Positions 45,881-55,062 of a stretch of DNA of 64,000 nucleotides are shown piece after piece; position 1 is the stretch's first letter, and every line of letters begins with the position of its first letter. Origin of the DNA: Bog-756 sp963718405. GTDB lineage: Bacteria; Actinomycetota; Acidimicrobiia; Acidimicrobiales; RAAP-2. The notes below the pieces were generated by a model. The model had not been told where the DNA came from, searched no databases, and saw nothing but the letters and a program-made list of their open reading frames with translations. The stretch lies in the NCBI GenBank assembly GCA_963718405.1, contig CAVQYZ010000001.1:434001-498000 (forward strand), read 5' to 3'. Position numbers and translations under genes: made by a program.

Positions 45881-45924
45881 GACAGGGACCCTGTAAGACG
45901 AAGACAGGGACCCTGTGAGACAAA
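45881..45924. repeat. 22-bp tandem duplication, each copy containing a near-palindrome
   Basis: Two copies of gacagggaccctgtragacr plus aa. Each holds acagggaccctgt, a 13-base near-palindrome, so the pair could be a duplicated operator or two tiny hairpins, about 100 bases after mfd. Confidence 0.85.
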
Positions 45925-46205
45925 AGGTGCCAGGACCGGAGCGCAGGTGGCGGAACCTTTGCTCGACGGCCCCAGCGCCACCAAGGTTACCGGAGGTGCT
46001 TGCGTTTGCAATCACTTGACCTACCTGGGCTCGACGTGACTCGGTCGCCTTCGAGGGTGCTAGTGGTTCAGATCAATAATTAGGCTCTGTAGCCGGTAAA
46101 AAGGCCATTTCAGCAAAACGAATGCGCCGAGGTGGCTGGCTCCTCGCCCCACGCACGTCCCTCCTTGACCTGAATTCTACTTACTGGCAAGTAATATGTA
46201 TCTCT

Positions 46206-46445
46206 GCCGGGCCGGTTGAGCCGGGTTCCGCCGCCTGGCTCCCGGCCTGGCCCTTTCGTCCTGATCCTGGGTCCAACCAAGCGATCGTTCGGATGAATAC
46301 TCTTTGGGCGGCCGGGCCCGTCGAGCGGGGATCCGCCTCTCCGCTCCGGGCCTGGCTCTGGTTTTCCTCATCCTCGAGGCGTACAATTAACCTGCCAAAC
46401 CTGTCGAGCGGGGTTGCGAACACGCCTCGGCTCCGGGCCTGACGT
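46206..46445. repeat. Three imperfect intergenic repeats of about 50 bp
   Basis: A core gcccgtcgagcgggg plus ctccgggcctgg-type tail occurs three times, near 46209-46252, 46311-46365 and 46399-46442, each time ending in ccgggcctg. Spacing is about 90-100 bases, with short AT-rich spacers (atgaatactctttggg; gtacaattaacctg). Confidence 0.7.
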
Positions 46446-46613
46446 CCCCGGCACCTGCCCCTTGGTCGGGGACGCCCACCCTGGCGGCCCAGGGCCACGA
46501 TCCGCCGATGACCTCACCGTCGACACCGATGACAGCGGCCGAGCCGGGTCGACCGAAGTCGGTGCGGATCCAGCGCAGCCGCCCCTGGTGTTCCAGCCGG
46601 TAGCATCGCCGCC

Positions 46614-47856
46614 GTGAAGCGCCATCTTCCCGGGCCCCTGGTGGCTCTCCTTGTCATAGCCGTCGGCGTCCTGGCGTCCGCTTGCGACGTCACGCCTCCG
46701 GCCGCCTCGGCCAACGGCACGACCATCTCGGTCGCCACGCTCAACTCGCAGCTCAACGCCTACGCCAACACTGAAGCCGGGGAATGCCTGCTCCAGCTGG
46801 AGGAACCCCAGCTGTCGTCGACCTCCAATCTGGGAGATGGCGGGCCCGGTACCTACTCGATGCCCTACGCCAACGCTGTCCTCAAGATCCAGATCGAGGA
46901 TCTGCTGGCCGTGCAGTACGCCCAGTCCAAGGGACTGAACGTAACCACCTCGGATCTGTCCGCCGCCAAGAGCGACCTCACTTCGGCCCTCGACGGGGAG
47001 ATCAGCTCCGCAGTGGAGAACGCCACCTCGGAGGGCACCACGTCGCCCTGCGAGACGGCAACGGGGTCGTCCGCTCGGTGCCGGTGCGCTTCTGTCGCAA
47101 CTGCCAGCGTCGATCGGCTCCTCCGAACTCGCCGACGACGCCTACTACGAGAAGCTGCTGTCCGATGGGGCGAACCTGTCGGCCGCGGCGATCTTCAACT
47201 ACTACGCCGCCAACAAAGCCCAGTTCACCTTGGACTGCCTGAGCGGCATCGTGACGGCCAGCGAGGCCAAGGCCAACGAGGTCAAGGCGCAACTGGAGGC
47301 CGGCGCGTCGTTCCCGACGCTGGCCCGGTCGGAGTCGATTGATACCGAGTCCGCAGAGACCGGCGGATCGTTGGGCTGCTCCTTCACCCAGGCGTACCTG
47401 GTGCAGGATCTGCAGCAGCAGGCCATCTCGGTGGGCAAGCCACTGGCTCCCGTCGAGACCTCGAGCACCGGTGAGTGGGCGGTCTACGAAGTGACCAGCC
47501 AGACCGTGGAGCCGCTGACGGCGGCCAGGGCGCTGGTAGAGAAGGAGCTTCTTCAGGCCACGGCGAACGTTGACCGGGTGAACAACGAGATCGTGGCCTT
47601 CGCCCACCGGTCCAGCGTGACGATCGATCCCCAGTACGGGACCTGGAACAGCCTCAGCATCGTGCCGCCGACGGCCCCTCCGGCCGACCTCCTCCCGACC
47701 GCGTCGGGATCGACGCCCGCCACCGTGCTCCAGGGCGGGAGCACGGGCGCCACGGGCTCACGGGCACCACGGGTTCGACGGGTACGGGCTCGCGGGCACC
47801 ACGGGTTCGACGGGCTGGCCGGGAGCACCGGTTCCTCCAGTACGTCCAACGGCTGA
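46614..47856 (+). CDS. SurA-like peptidyl-prolyl isomerase lipoprotein (frame broken)
   Basis: Exported lipoprotein of about 414 residues that should assist folding outside the membrane. From the GTG at 46614: MKRHLPGPLVALLVIAVGV, with lipobox ASAC and Cys near residue 24. A SurA N-terminal helical region follows (TTISVATLNSQLNAYANTEA, KIQIEDLLAVQYAQSKGLNV). The frame changes between 47040 and 47100. The downstream part holds a parvulin-like core: AIFNYYAANKAQFTLDCLSG, VKAQLEAGASFPTLARSESI, ETGGSLGCSF and PLAPVETSSTGEWAVYEVTS. The C-terminus, read with compensating shifts, is a run of Gly-x-Thr triplets. A SurA-type lipoprotein between mfd and mazG is also common in Streptomyces; M. tuberculosis has the lipoprotein LpqU near this position. 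Confidence 0.8.
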
Positions 47857-47872
47857 CCCCCATGGCCGAGGC

Positions 47873-49364
47873 GTGACGGCCACCGAGGCGCTAGCCGACT
47901 CCGGTGCGCCCCGGATCGACGTCGTGGGTCTGGGCCCGGCCGGCCCGGAGCTGATCACCGCCGGGACCTTGAGCCTGATCGACCGGGCCGACGTGGTCTT
48001 CTTGCGCACGGGGCGCCACCCGTCGGCCGCGGCGTTCTCCAATGCCCGCACCTTCGACCACCACTACGAGGAGGCCGACACCTTCGACGAGGTGTACGAA
48101 TCGGTGGCCGCCGACGTCGTGGCTGCGGCCACCGCCGCCCACGGTCCCGCCGGCCACGGGTCCGGGGGCCGCGGGGCGCGGGTGGTCTACGCGGTACCCG
48201 GCTCACCTTTGGTGGCTGAGCGCACCGTGATTCTGCTCCGCCAGGACCCGGCCGTCGCCAGCGGGGAGGTCACTCTGGTGGTGCATCCGGCGGTGTCCTT
48301 CCTCGATCTGGCCTTCGCCCGCCTCGGGGTGGACCCGGTGGCGGCGGCCCTCACCGTGGTGGATGGTGAGTCGTTCGCCGTCGACGCTGCCGGCTTGTCG
48401 GGGCCGTTGCTGGTGGCCCAGTGCTGGAGCAATGCCGTGCTGTCGTCGATCAAGCTCTCGGTGGAATCGGCACCGTTGGACCCGGTGACGGTCCTCCATC
48501 ACCTGGGCCTGGATGACGAGCGGGTGTGGGAGGTGCCGTGGGACGAGCTCGACCGCTCCTTCTCCCCCGACCACCTGACCTCGCTGTGGATCCCCCAACT
48601 GGGAGCTCCGGTGGCCGCCGAGCTGGTACATCTCGACGAGCTGGTCCATACCTTGCGGGAGCGTTGCCCGTGGGACCGCGAGCAGACGCACGGCTCGTTG
48701 GCCCGTCATCTCCTCGAAGAGTCCTACGAGGTCCTCGAAGCCATCGACGAGATCACCGCCATCGACGAGATCGAGGCAACCGGGGAGATCGAGGCGATCG
48801 ATGACTCTGCCGAGGAGCAGGCGGTAGCCCACCTGGAGGAGGAGCTGGGAGACCTGCTCTTCCAGGTGTACTTCCACGCCACGCTGGCGGCGGAGGCCGG
48901 CCGGTTCACCTTGGCCGATGTGGCCCGCGGCATCCACGACAAACTGGTGTCCCGCCACCCTCATGTCTTCGGGGACGTCACCGCAGAGACGCCCGGTGAT
49001 GTGGCCACCAACTGGGAAGCCATCAAGAAGGTGGAGAAAAACCGAACCAGCGTGACCGAGGGCATCCCGGCCGCCCTGCCGTCCTTGTCGCTCACGGCCA
49101 AGCTGCAGCGCAAGGCGCTGGCCGTGGGCATGGTGCTCCCGGGGGTGGCCGAGGACGCAGCACGCGTGGCCGACGGTGTGGCCCGGTTGAAACCGGCCGA
49201 TGGCACCTCCGACGGACAAGGCGGGAGGACCCGGTCAGGCGGCCGAGGTGGGCGAGCTGCTCTTCGCACTGGTCAATCTGGCTCGGCTGCTCGGCGTCGA
49301 CCCCGAGACGGCCCTGCGGACCCGAGCGGCCGCCTTTCGCTCATCGGTCGAGCAGTGGGGCTGA
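47873..49364 (+). CDS. mazG: Tetrapyrrole methylase-MazG fusion, YabN-like (one frame break)
   Basis: Nucleoside triphosphate pyrophosphohydrolase with an N-terminal tetrapyrrole-methylase-fold domain, as in Bacillus YabN. From the GTG at 47873: IDVVGLGPAGPELITAGTLS, RTGRHP and VVYAVPGSPLVAERTV belong to the methylase fold. From about residue 260, LRERCPWDREQTHGSLARHL starts MazG, then LLEESYEVLEAIDEI and EEELGDLLFQVYFHATLAAE supply the metal-binding EExxE and ExxD helices, followed by VSRHPHVFGDV and NWEAIKKVEK. A repeat-like insertion (ITAIDEIEATGEIEAIDD) lies between the two metal helices. The frame shifts near 49210, giving ARLLGVDPETALRTRAAAFR and TGA 49362-49364. Eno follows. Confidence 0.88.
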
Positions 49365-49502
49365 GGGGATCACAGCAGGCCGCACCGTTGGATGGCTGGC
49401 AGCGCAGGTGCCGCGAAGGCGGGAAGGGCGGATGAATTCCCTGGTCCGGCGAGTCGCGGGTGGTAACTTTGCCCAGTCCGGCAACAGGAGCGACGACATA
49501 CA

Positions 49503-50792
49503 GTGAGCATGATCGAGCAGGTCATCGGCCGAGAGGTTCTGGACTCCCGGGGCAATCCAACCGTAGAGGTCGAGGTGGTGCTCGACTCGGGCTCCGTCGG
49601 TCGGGCCATCGTGCCCTCGGGTGCCTCCACCGGTTCGTTCGAGGCGGTCGAGCTCCGTGACGGTGGCAGCCGTTACGGGGGCAAAGGCGTGGAGCAGGCG
49701 GTAGCCAACGTCAATGGCGAGATCGCCGACATCCTCGAAGGGTTCGATGCCCTCGACCAACGGGCCGTCGATCTGGCCCTCATCGATGCTGACGGGACGC
49801 CTAACAAGTCGCGGCTGGGGGCCAACGCCATCCTCGGGGTGTCGCTGGCCACGGCCAAGGCCGCCGCCGACGAGCTCGCGCTACCCCTGTTCCGTTATGT
49901 CGGGGGATCGGACGCCCACGTGTTGCCGGTGCCCATGATGAATGTGATCAACGGGGGTGCCCACGCCGACAACTCCATCGATTTCCAAGAGTTCATGATC
50001 ATGCCGATCGGGGCGGCGTCGTACTCGGAGGCCCTGCAGTGGGGGGCCGAGACCTACCACTCGCTGGCCGGCGTGCTCAAGGGCCGCGGCCTGTCCACCA
50101 CGGTGGGAGACGAGGGTGGGTTCGCCCCGAACCTCCCGTCCAACGAAGTGGCCATCCAGATCCTGGTCGAGGCCATCGGAGAGGCGGGTCGGACCGCCGG
50201 CGAGGACATCGCCATCGCCATGGACCCGGCCAGCAGTGAGTTCTACAAGGACGGGAGCTACGAGCTCGTCGGCGAAGGGCGGTCGTTGTCTCCGTCGCAG
50301 ATGGTTGAGTACTGGGTGGAGCTGGCGGCCAAGTATCCGATCGTGTCGATCGAAGACGGCATGGCGGAGGACGACTGGGACGGATGGGCCGAGCTGACCG
50401 GAGCCTTGGGTGGGTCGGTCCAACTGGTGGGAGACGATCTCTTCGTGACCAACGAGACGCGGCTGGAACGGGGCATCGCGGCCGGTACGGCCAACGCCGT
50501 ACTGATCAAGGTCAATCAGATCGGCACACTGACGGAGACCTTGGGCACCATGCGCCTGGCCACCAGGTCGTCCTATGCCAGCGTGATGTCGCATCGCTCC
50601 GGTGAGACCGAGGACACCACCATCGCCGATCTCGCTGTGGCCACCAACTGCGGACAGATCAAAGCCGGCGCACCGGCCCGGTCCGACCGGGTGGCCAAGT
50701 ACAACCAGTTGCTGCGGATCGAGGAGATGCTGGGCGAGACGGCGACCTTCCGCGGCGGGGAGGCCCTGGCCGCCTGGAGCACCAACCAGTGA
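49503..50792 (+). CDS. eno: Enolase
   Basis: Glycolytic enolase converting 2-phosphoglycerate to phosphoenolpyruvate. 429 residues from the GTG at 49503: IGREVLDSRGNPTVEVEVVL, VPSGASTGSFEAVELRDGGS (mobile loop Ser), GANAILGVSLATAKAAADEL, VLPVPMMNVINGGAHADNSI and GDEGGFAPNLPSNEVAI. Metal ligands follow in order: the Asp of IAIAMDPASSEFY, the Glu of IVSIEDGMAEDDWDGW and the Asp of QLVGDDLFVTN. Then come the catalytic Lys in ANAVLIKVNQIGTLTETL and VMSHRSGETEDTTIADLAVA, ending with the usual IKAGAPARSDRVAKYNQLLR. Intact; start of the conserved eno-ftsB-DUF501-ppx set. Confidence 0.97.
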   Translation: MSMIEQVIGREVLDSRGNPTVEVEVVLDSGSVGRAIVPSGASTGSFEAVELRDGGSRYGGKGVEQAVANVNGEIADILEGFDALDQRAVDLALIDADGTPNKSRLGANAILGVSLATAKAAADELALPLFRYVGGSDAHVLPVPMMNVINGGAHADNSIDFQEFMIMPIGAASYSEALQWGAETYHSLAGVLKGRGLSTTVGDEGGFAPNLPSNEVAIQILVEAIGEAGRTAGEDIAIAMDPASSEFYKDGSYELVGEGRSLSPSQMVEYWVELAAKYPIVSIEDGMAEDDWDGWAELTGALGGSVQLVGDDLFVTNETRLERGIAAGTANAVLIKVNQIGTLTETLGTMRLATRSSYASVMSHRSGETEDTTIADLAVATNCGQIKAGAPARSDRVAKYNQLLRIEEMLGETATFRGGEALAAWSTNQ

Positions 50793-50889
50793 GCTCCCAC
50801 CCCCACGCCCGTTCGAAGGGATCCAGGGGCCGGGCCCGAAGCCCCGGGGTTCGTCGGTCTTCCGAGCCTCGCCGGAAGAGGCCCGGGGA

Positions 50890-51906
50890 GTGAGTGCGGC
50901 GCGAGGAGGCAAGGGGGGAGTGAAGGGCGGCGCCCGTGCTGCGAAGGAGAGGCAGTCCTCTAAGAGTTCGAAAGCCGCCTCGGGCTCGTCGGGTCGGGGC
51001 ACCCCCAAGGAACTTCAGGGGTTGGAGAAGCTCAAGCAATCGATGGACACGGCCAGATCGTCCGGATCAGGGCGTTCGAAGCTCCTCCGTCGCTCCAAGG
51101 ACCCGTCCAGCTCGAGTGAATCGACGAGCTCGAGAGGATCGAGGAGCTCGAAGGGATCCACGGGTCCGAAAGGCTCGACGGGACCCCAGGGCTCCAAGGG
51201 ACCGGAACGGAGTCGTCACCGCCTGACCCGTTGGATACCGATCGGACGTGGAAGCAAACGGGCCCAGGATCGCGCCGAAAGGGCCCGACGTTCCGGCGTG
51301 AGGTCGGGGGACGAGTCGGGCAAGGAGCCGATCTCCGCTCTGACCCGGCGGAGCCGTATACCGGTGGCGCTGGCCGCGGTATTCGCCGTGGTCGTGTTGG
51401 CCACCAACTTTCCACTGACGACGTTGCTGTCGCAGCACAACGAACTATCGGCGGCGTCCTCCCAGCTTCAACAGACCCAGAACGCCAACCGGCTCCTGGC
51501 CGATCAGGACCGTCAGCTGAATTCGACGGCTGCCATCGACCGCTTGGCCCGGCAGGACTACCAGATGGTGGGACAGGGGCAGACGCTCTATGACGTGCTG
51601 CCGGCGTCGGGTACGGCCACAGCCACGACCCTGGGAGAGCCCATCTCGGGGGATCCGGGCAGCCAACCGTTGGTTGAACCCTCGAAGGCGCCTGACATGT
51701 CGCCCGACCCCGGTCTGGCCCAGGCCTCCCTGTCCGCCCCGCCCAGCTCGGTCTCGTCCGGTTCGTCGGCGAGCACCGATACGGACGGCGCCACGGCGTC
51801 GAACCATTCGGGTTCAGACGGCTCATCGGCGGGCGGTTCGGCCGCAACATCGGGCCACTCGAGTTACTGGTCCCGAGTGGCGAACACCCTCGAATTCTGG
51901 AAGTGA
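50890..51906 (+). CDS. FtsB/DivIC-like septum formation initiator with long disordered tails
   Basis: Bitopic division-associated protein of 338 residues (from the GTG at 50890; an ATG near 51043 is an alternative). A highly basic Ser/Lys/Gly-rich N-terminal tail of about 155 residues includes collagen-like triplets (SKGSTGPKGSTGPQGSKGP). One transmembrane helix follows (IPVALAAVFAVVVLATNF). Next is a coiled coil (LSQHNELSAASSQLQQTQNA, RLLADQDRQLNSTAAIDRLA) closing with ARQDYQMVGQGQTLYDVLP, the FtsB-family pattern. The C-terminus is another Ser/Gly/Ala-rich tail. Rv1024 of M. tuberculosis holds the same place between eno and DUF501. Family call rests on the helix-coil arrangement and synteny. 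Intact. Confidence 0.82.
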   Translation: MSAARGGKGGVKGGARAAKERQSSKSSKAASGSSGRGTPKELQGLEKLKQSMDTARSSGSGRSKLLRRSKDPSSSSESTSSRGSRSSKGSTGPKGSTGPQGSKGPERSRHRLTRWIPIGRGSKRAQDRAERARRSGVRSGDESGKEPISALTRRSRIPVALAAVFAVVVLATNFPLTTLLSQHNELSAASSQLQQTQNANRLLADQDRQLNSTAAIDRLARQDYQMVGQGQTLYDVLPASGTATATTLGEPISGDPGSQPLVEPSKAPDMSPDPGLAQASLSAPPSSVSSGSSASTDTDGATASNHSGSDGSSAGGSAATSGHSSYWSRVANTLEFWK

Positions 51907-51927
51907 ACCCGGGGCCCGGGTCTCCCG

Positions 51928-52431
51928 GTGAGGCCGCGGACGAAACCGGATCCCGGACCCAGGCCGGCGAAGGCCCAGACCCAACAGGCGTCGGACCTGG
52001 CCGCGGTGGCCGAGCTGATCGGTCGTCAACCGGGCGGAGCGTTCGAGGTGGTGGTGAGGAGCGAGGACGGAATCCCGGCGGTCATAGCCAACGCCCCGTT
52101 CCTGTTCGACGGCACACCCATGCCCACCCGCTACTGGCTGGTCGACCCCGACCTGCGCGATGCGGTGAGTCGGCTGGAGTCCACCGGTGGTGTCCGCCAG
52201 GCCGAGGCCGCCGTGGGCATGGATCGGATCACCGACGCCCACGCCCGCTATGCCGCCGAGCGGGACGCGTTGATCGAGCCGGACCGGGCCGGCCCCCGAC
52301 CGTCGGGAGGGGTGGGCGGCACCCGCCAGGGCGTCAAGTGCCTCCACGCCCATCTGGCCTGGTGGCTTACCGGGGCCGATGATCCGGTCGGGGAGTGGAC
52401 GGCCCGGAGCATCGGCCTGCATCCCTCCTGA
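51928..52431 (+). CDS. DUF501 family protein
   Basis: A 167-residue protein from the GTG at 51928. It matches DUF501 (COG1507): LIGRQPGGAFEVVVRSEDG near residue 30, IANAPFLFDGTPMPTRYWLV, DAVSRLESTGGVRQAEA, and VKCLHAHLAWWLTGADDPVG, the hallmark 'V.CLH+H.A..L..G.NPvG'. The conserved Cys-His pair could bind a metal. Function unknown. It follows the FtsB-like gene by about 20 bases and precedes ppx, as in mycobacteria (Rv1025). Confidence 0.92.
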   Translation: MRPRTKPDPGPRPAKAQTQQASDLAAVAELIGRQPGGAFEVVVRSEDGIPAVIANAPFLFDGTPMPTRYWLVDPDLRDAVSRLESTGGVRQAEAAVGMDRITDAHARYAAERDALIEPDRAGPRPSGGVGGTRQGVKCLHAHLAWWLTGADDPVGEWTARSIGLHPS

Positions 52432-52581
52432 ACCGCGTTCTGCGTACGCCCAGCGCACGTTCTGCGCACGATCAGTTCACCCCGAGTGGCCCGCAAGTGA
52501 GTTGATGACGGCCAGAGGTCCGGCGGCGAACTTGCCAGGGGGTGGTGGTGATCGGAGCGCGCGCCGTGGTAGCAAGGACAT

Positions 52582-53511
52582 ATGCAAGCAGGCGGACCGG
52601 TGGCGGCGATCGATTGCGGGACCAATTCCACGAGGTTGTTCGTGGTTGATTCCAAGGGCAAGTCGCTCGAGCGCCAGATGAGGATAACCAGGCTGGGCGA
52701 AGGGGTCGACGCTACCGGCAAGCTCTCCCCGGAGGCGGTCGACCGGTGCCTGTCGGTGCTGACGGAGTTCCGCGAGGTGATGGACCGCCTGGGCGTGGGG
52801 CGAGCACGCCTGGTGGCCACCTCGGCGGCTCGGGACGCGTCGAACGGTGAAGATTTCCTGAGAGCTGCCGGGGAGATCACCGGGGTGCAACCGGAGCTGT
52901 TGACGGGAATCGATGAGGCCAGACTGTCCATGGCCGGCGCCGTCTCCGATCTCGATCCGGACGCCGGTCCCTTCCTGGTCGTGGACATCGGAGGGGGCTC
53001 GACGGAACTGGTGGAGGGAAGGTCGGCGGACGACCCGGACCTGGCCGCAGTGTCCATGCAGATCGGCTGCGTCCGGGTCACCGAGCGGTTTTTGGCTTCG
53101 GACCCGCCCACCGCGGCCGAGTTGAGCAGTGCAGAGTCAGCGGTCCTCGAACTATTGGACGCAGCAATCGTTGAACAGCCCGACCTGGTCAAGGCCCGCC
53201 GTCTGGTGGGGTTGGCGGGAACAGTGACCACGCTGTCATCGCTTCAGATGGGTCTGGACGAGTACGATCGCGACCGGATCCACCACTCGGCGTTGACCCT
53301 GGTCAACGTCTACGACTGGTACCGGACCCTGGCCGCCGAGGTTCGCCAGGCCCGCTTGGACCGGGCCGGCATGGTCCCCGGCCGCGAGGACGTGATCGTC
53401 GGCGGGGCCATGATTCTGGCGAAGGTCATGACCCGCTTCGGATTCGACGAGTGCCTGGTGTCGGAGGCCGACATCCTGGACGGGATGGTGGCCGGGCTGC
53501 TGGCCGGCTGA
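52582..53511 (+). CDS. ppx: Ppx/GppA family exopolyphosphatase
   Basis: Acetate-kinase/HSP70-fold phosphatase of 309 residues from the ATG at 52582, in the short actinobacterial form (about 310-340 residues, lacking the C-terminal HD domain). AAIDCGTNSTRLFVVDSKGK near residue 8 is the first phosphate loop, ATSAARDASNGEDFL and LLTGIDEARLSMAGAV are family markers, and VVDIGGGSTELVEGRS near residue 133 is the second nucleotide loop. The catalytic Glu lies in the TGIDEAR region. It may act on polyphosphate or (p)ppGpp. Mycobacterial Rv1026 (Ppx2) occupies the same place. Intact. Confidence 0.93.
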   Translation: MQAGGPVAAIDCGTNSTRLFVVDSKGKSLERQMRITRLGEGVDATGKLSPEAVDRCLSVLTEFREVMDRLGVGRARLVATSAARDASNGEDFLRAAGEITGVQPELLTGIDEARLSMAGAVSDLDPDAGPFLVVDIGGGSTELVEGRSADDPDLAAVSMQIGCVRVTERFLASDPPTAAELSSAESAVLELLDAAIVEQPDLVKARRLVGLAGTVTTLSSLQMGLDEYDRDRIHHSALTLVNVYDWYRTLAAEVRQARLDRAGMVPGREDVIVGGAMILAKVMTRFGFDECLVSEADILDGMVAGLLAG

Positions 53512-53515
53512 CCCC

Positions 53516-53583
53516 GCCGACCGGTCCCACCGACGTCCCACCGACCGGTCCCGCCGACCGGCCCCACCGACCCACTCGACCGC
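53516..53583. repeat. Degenerate 11-15-bp tandem repeat after ppx
   Basis: The run begins three bases after the ppx stop and repeats ccgaccggtcccac with small changes (ccgacgtcccac, ccgaccggtcccg, ccgaccggccccac). Confidence 0.8.
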
Positions 53584-53724
53584 CTGCCTCACGGGCACGT
53601 CCTGGCGCCGTTCGGGCCTGGCGGGCCTGCCGGCCCCCGGTCCCCCGTCGAGCCCGGTCGAGCCCCGTTGGCCCCTGCAAGGGCCGGGCCGCGCCCCCCG
53701 ATCCGCCCGGAGGAGGCACAATTG

Positions 53725-55062
53725 GTGGAAGATAAACTCTTCCGGATGACCGTCGATGAGAGCCGTGGTCCTGGCTCAGGAGTGCCCATGCTTGATGTCG
53801 ATGGCCAGGTGATCTCCGCCGATGTGCTGGTGAAGCGGATCGAGAGCCTGCTGGAGGCGGTCCAGGCCGGCGATCAGCCCGGCGGCCCCCCGGCCCACAG
53901 GCCGGCCCCGCAGGGGGGCGCCAACCGGGTGACGCCGGACCCCCTGGACGCGCCGATTCACTCCATGCGGGTCATCCACAGCGACCTCCACCCCCCGACT
54001 CTGGAAGGGGTCGGCGGAGTACGTGGTCGGATCTCCACCACCGGCAAGCGGATCGTCCGCAAGTTGACCCGCTGGTACGTCGAGCCCCGATGGATCTCCC
54101 AGGAGCAGCTCGACGGCCAGATCATCGAGTTCGCGGCCCGGGCCTACAACAACGTCTACCGCCTCGACCGCGAGCTCGATGATCTCCGCCAGCAGAACAC
54201 CCGCCTGCGGATGCAGCTGGTGGCGGCCAACGAGCGCACCAGCCAGGTCCGACGGACGATGGGCACGCTGGCGGCCATGGTGGAGGGCCAGGGCGACGCC
54301 GTGGAGCTGGCGACGTCCCAGGTGGTGTCGCGGGCCGACGTGGACACCCTGACCAAGGAGATCACCTCGGTGCTCGATCGCCTGGGAGCCATCGGGACTA
54401 CCGGGGCGGACATCGACTACGTGGAGTTCGAGGACCGGTTCCGGGGATCCAAGGATGAGCTCCGGGCCGCCCAGGAGCGCTACCTCACCCTCTTCCCGTG
54501 GGGCCCGGGTCTGGTTCTCGACATCGGCTGTGGTCGGGGCGAGATGCTCTCGCTGCTGGAGGAGGCCGGTCACGACGTCATCGGTGTCGATACCGATGAA
54601 GGCATGGTGGCCGCTTGCCAGGCGAAGGGTCTTCCGGCCCTGCTCGAGGACGGGATCCACTACCTCTCCCGGGCCAGCGACGGGACCCTGAAGGGCATCT
54701 TCTGCGCCCAGGTGGTCGAGCACCTGATCACCCCGGAGTTGGAGCGGCTCATCTCCCTCTCGCAACAGAAGCTCAAGCGGGGTGGGGTGCTGGTCGTCGA
54801 GACCATCAACCCGCGGAGCTCGTTTGCTCTCGGCAACCACTTCTACGCCGACACCTCGCATGTTCGACCGGTGCACCCCGAAACGCTCCGCTACATCTGC
54901 GAGCAGGTGGGCTTCACCAGGGTGCAACTGGAGGAGCGCTCTCCCCACCCGATGCTGGAGACCACCGGCGAACTTCCTGACGGAGCCGTGGGCGAGGCGG
55001 TCGGGGCGCTGCTCCAGAGCGTGTTCGGGTACCAGGACTACGTGATCGTCGCCACCAAGTGA
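53725..55062 (+). CDS. Coiled-coil SAM-dependent methyltransferase, likely glycan-modifying
   Basis: A 445-residue protein. The ribosome site AGGAGG (53711-53716) is eight bases before GTG 53725, which I take as start (TTG 53722 is the alternative; the frame is open to 53668). After a flexible region there is a helical segment (residues about 125-230) with heptad-like spacing: RLDRELDDLRQQNTRLRMQL, VEGQGDAVELATSQVV. A class I methyltransferase follows: VLDIGCGRGEMLSLLEEAGH (SAM motif I, near 264), VIGVDTDEGMVAACQAKG, GIFCAQVVEHLITPELERLI, KRGGVLVVETINPRS and HVRPVHPETLRYICEQVGF. This wording is shared with methyltransferases of surface-polysaccharide clusters. Its TGA overlaps the GTG of the glycosyltransferase that follows. 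Acceptor sugar unknown. Confidence 0.82.
   Translation: MEDKLFRMTVDESRGPGSGVPMLDVDGQVISADVLVKRIESLLEAVQAGDQPGGPPAHRPAPQGGANRVTPDPLDAPIHSMRVIHSDLHPPTLEGVGGVRGRISTTGKRIVRKLTRWYVEPRWISQEQLDGQIIEFAARAYNNVYRLDRELDDLRQQNTRLRMQLVAANERTSQVRRTMGTLAAMVEGQGDAVELATSQVVSRADVDTLTKEITSVLDRLGAIGTTGADIDYVEFEDRFRGSKDELRAAQERYLTLFPWGPGLVLDIGCGRGEMLSLLEEAGHDVIGVDTDEGMVAACQAKGLPALLEDGIHYLSRASDGTLKGIFCAQVVEHLITPELERLISLSQQKLKRGGVLVVETINPRSSFALGNHFYADTSHVRPVHPETLRYICEQVGFTRVQLEERSPHPMLETTGELPDGAVGEAVGALLQSVFGYQDYVIVATK

Larger units (their letters stand above)
45788..46613. other. 825-bp non-coding region between mfd and the SurA-like gene
   Basis: No gene with normal codon use. It contains a 22-bp tandem duplication at 45881-45924 and three imperfect intergenic repeats at 46206-46445. 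A low-GC patch near 46065-46125 (caataattaggctctgtagc) and another near 46180-46200 (tactggcaagtaatatgtat) are the best places for promoters, but I could not fix -35/-10 pairs. Confidence 0.5.

Noticed and set aside
46206..46445. Triple intergenic repeat as a mini CRISPR
   Set aside because: Copies are imperfect, about 50 bp, unevenly spaced, and no cas genes are present.
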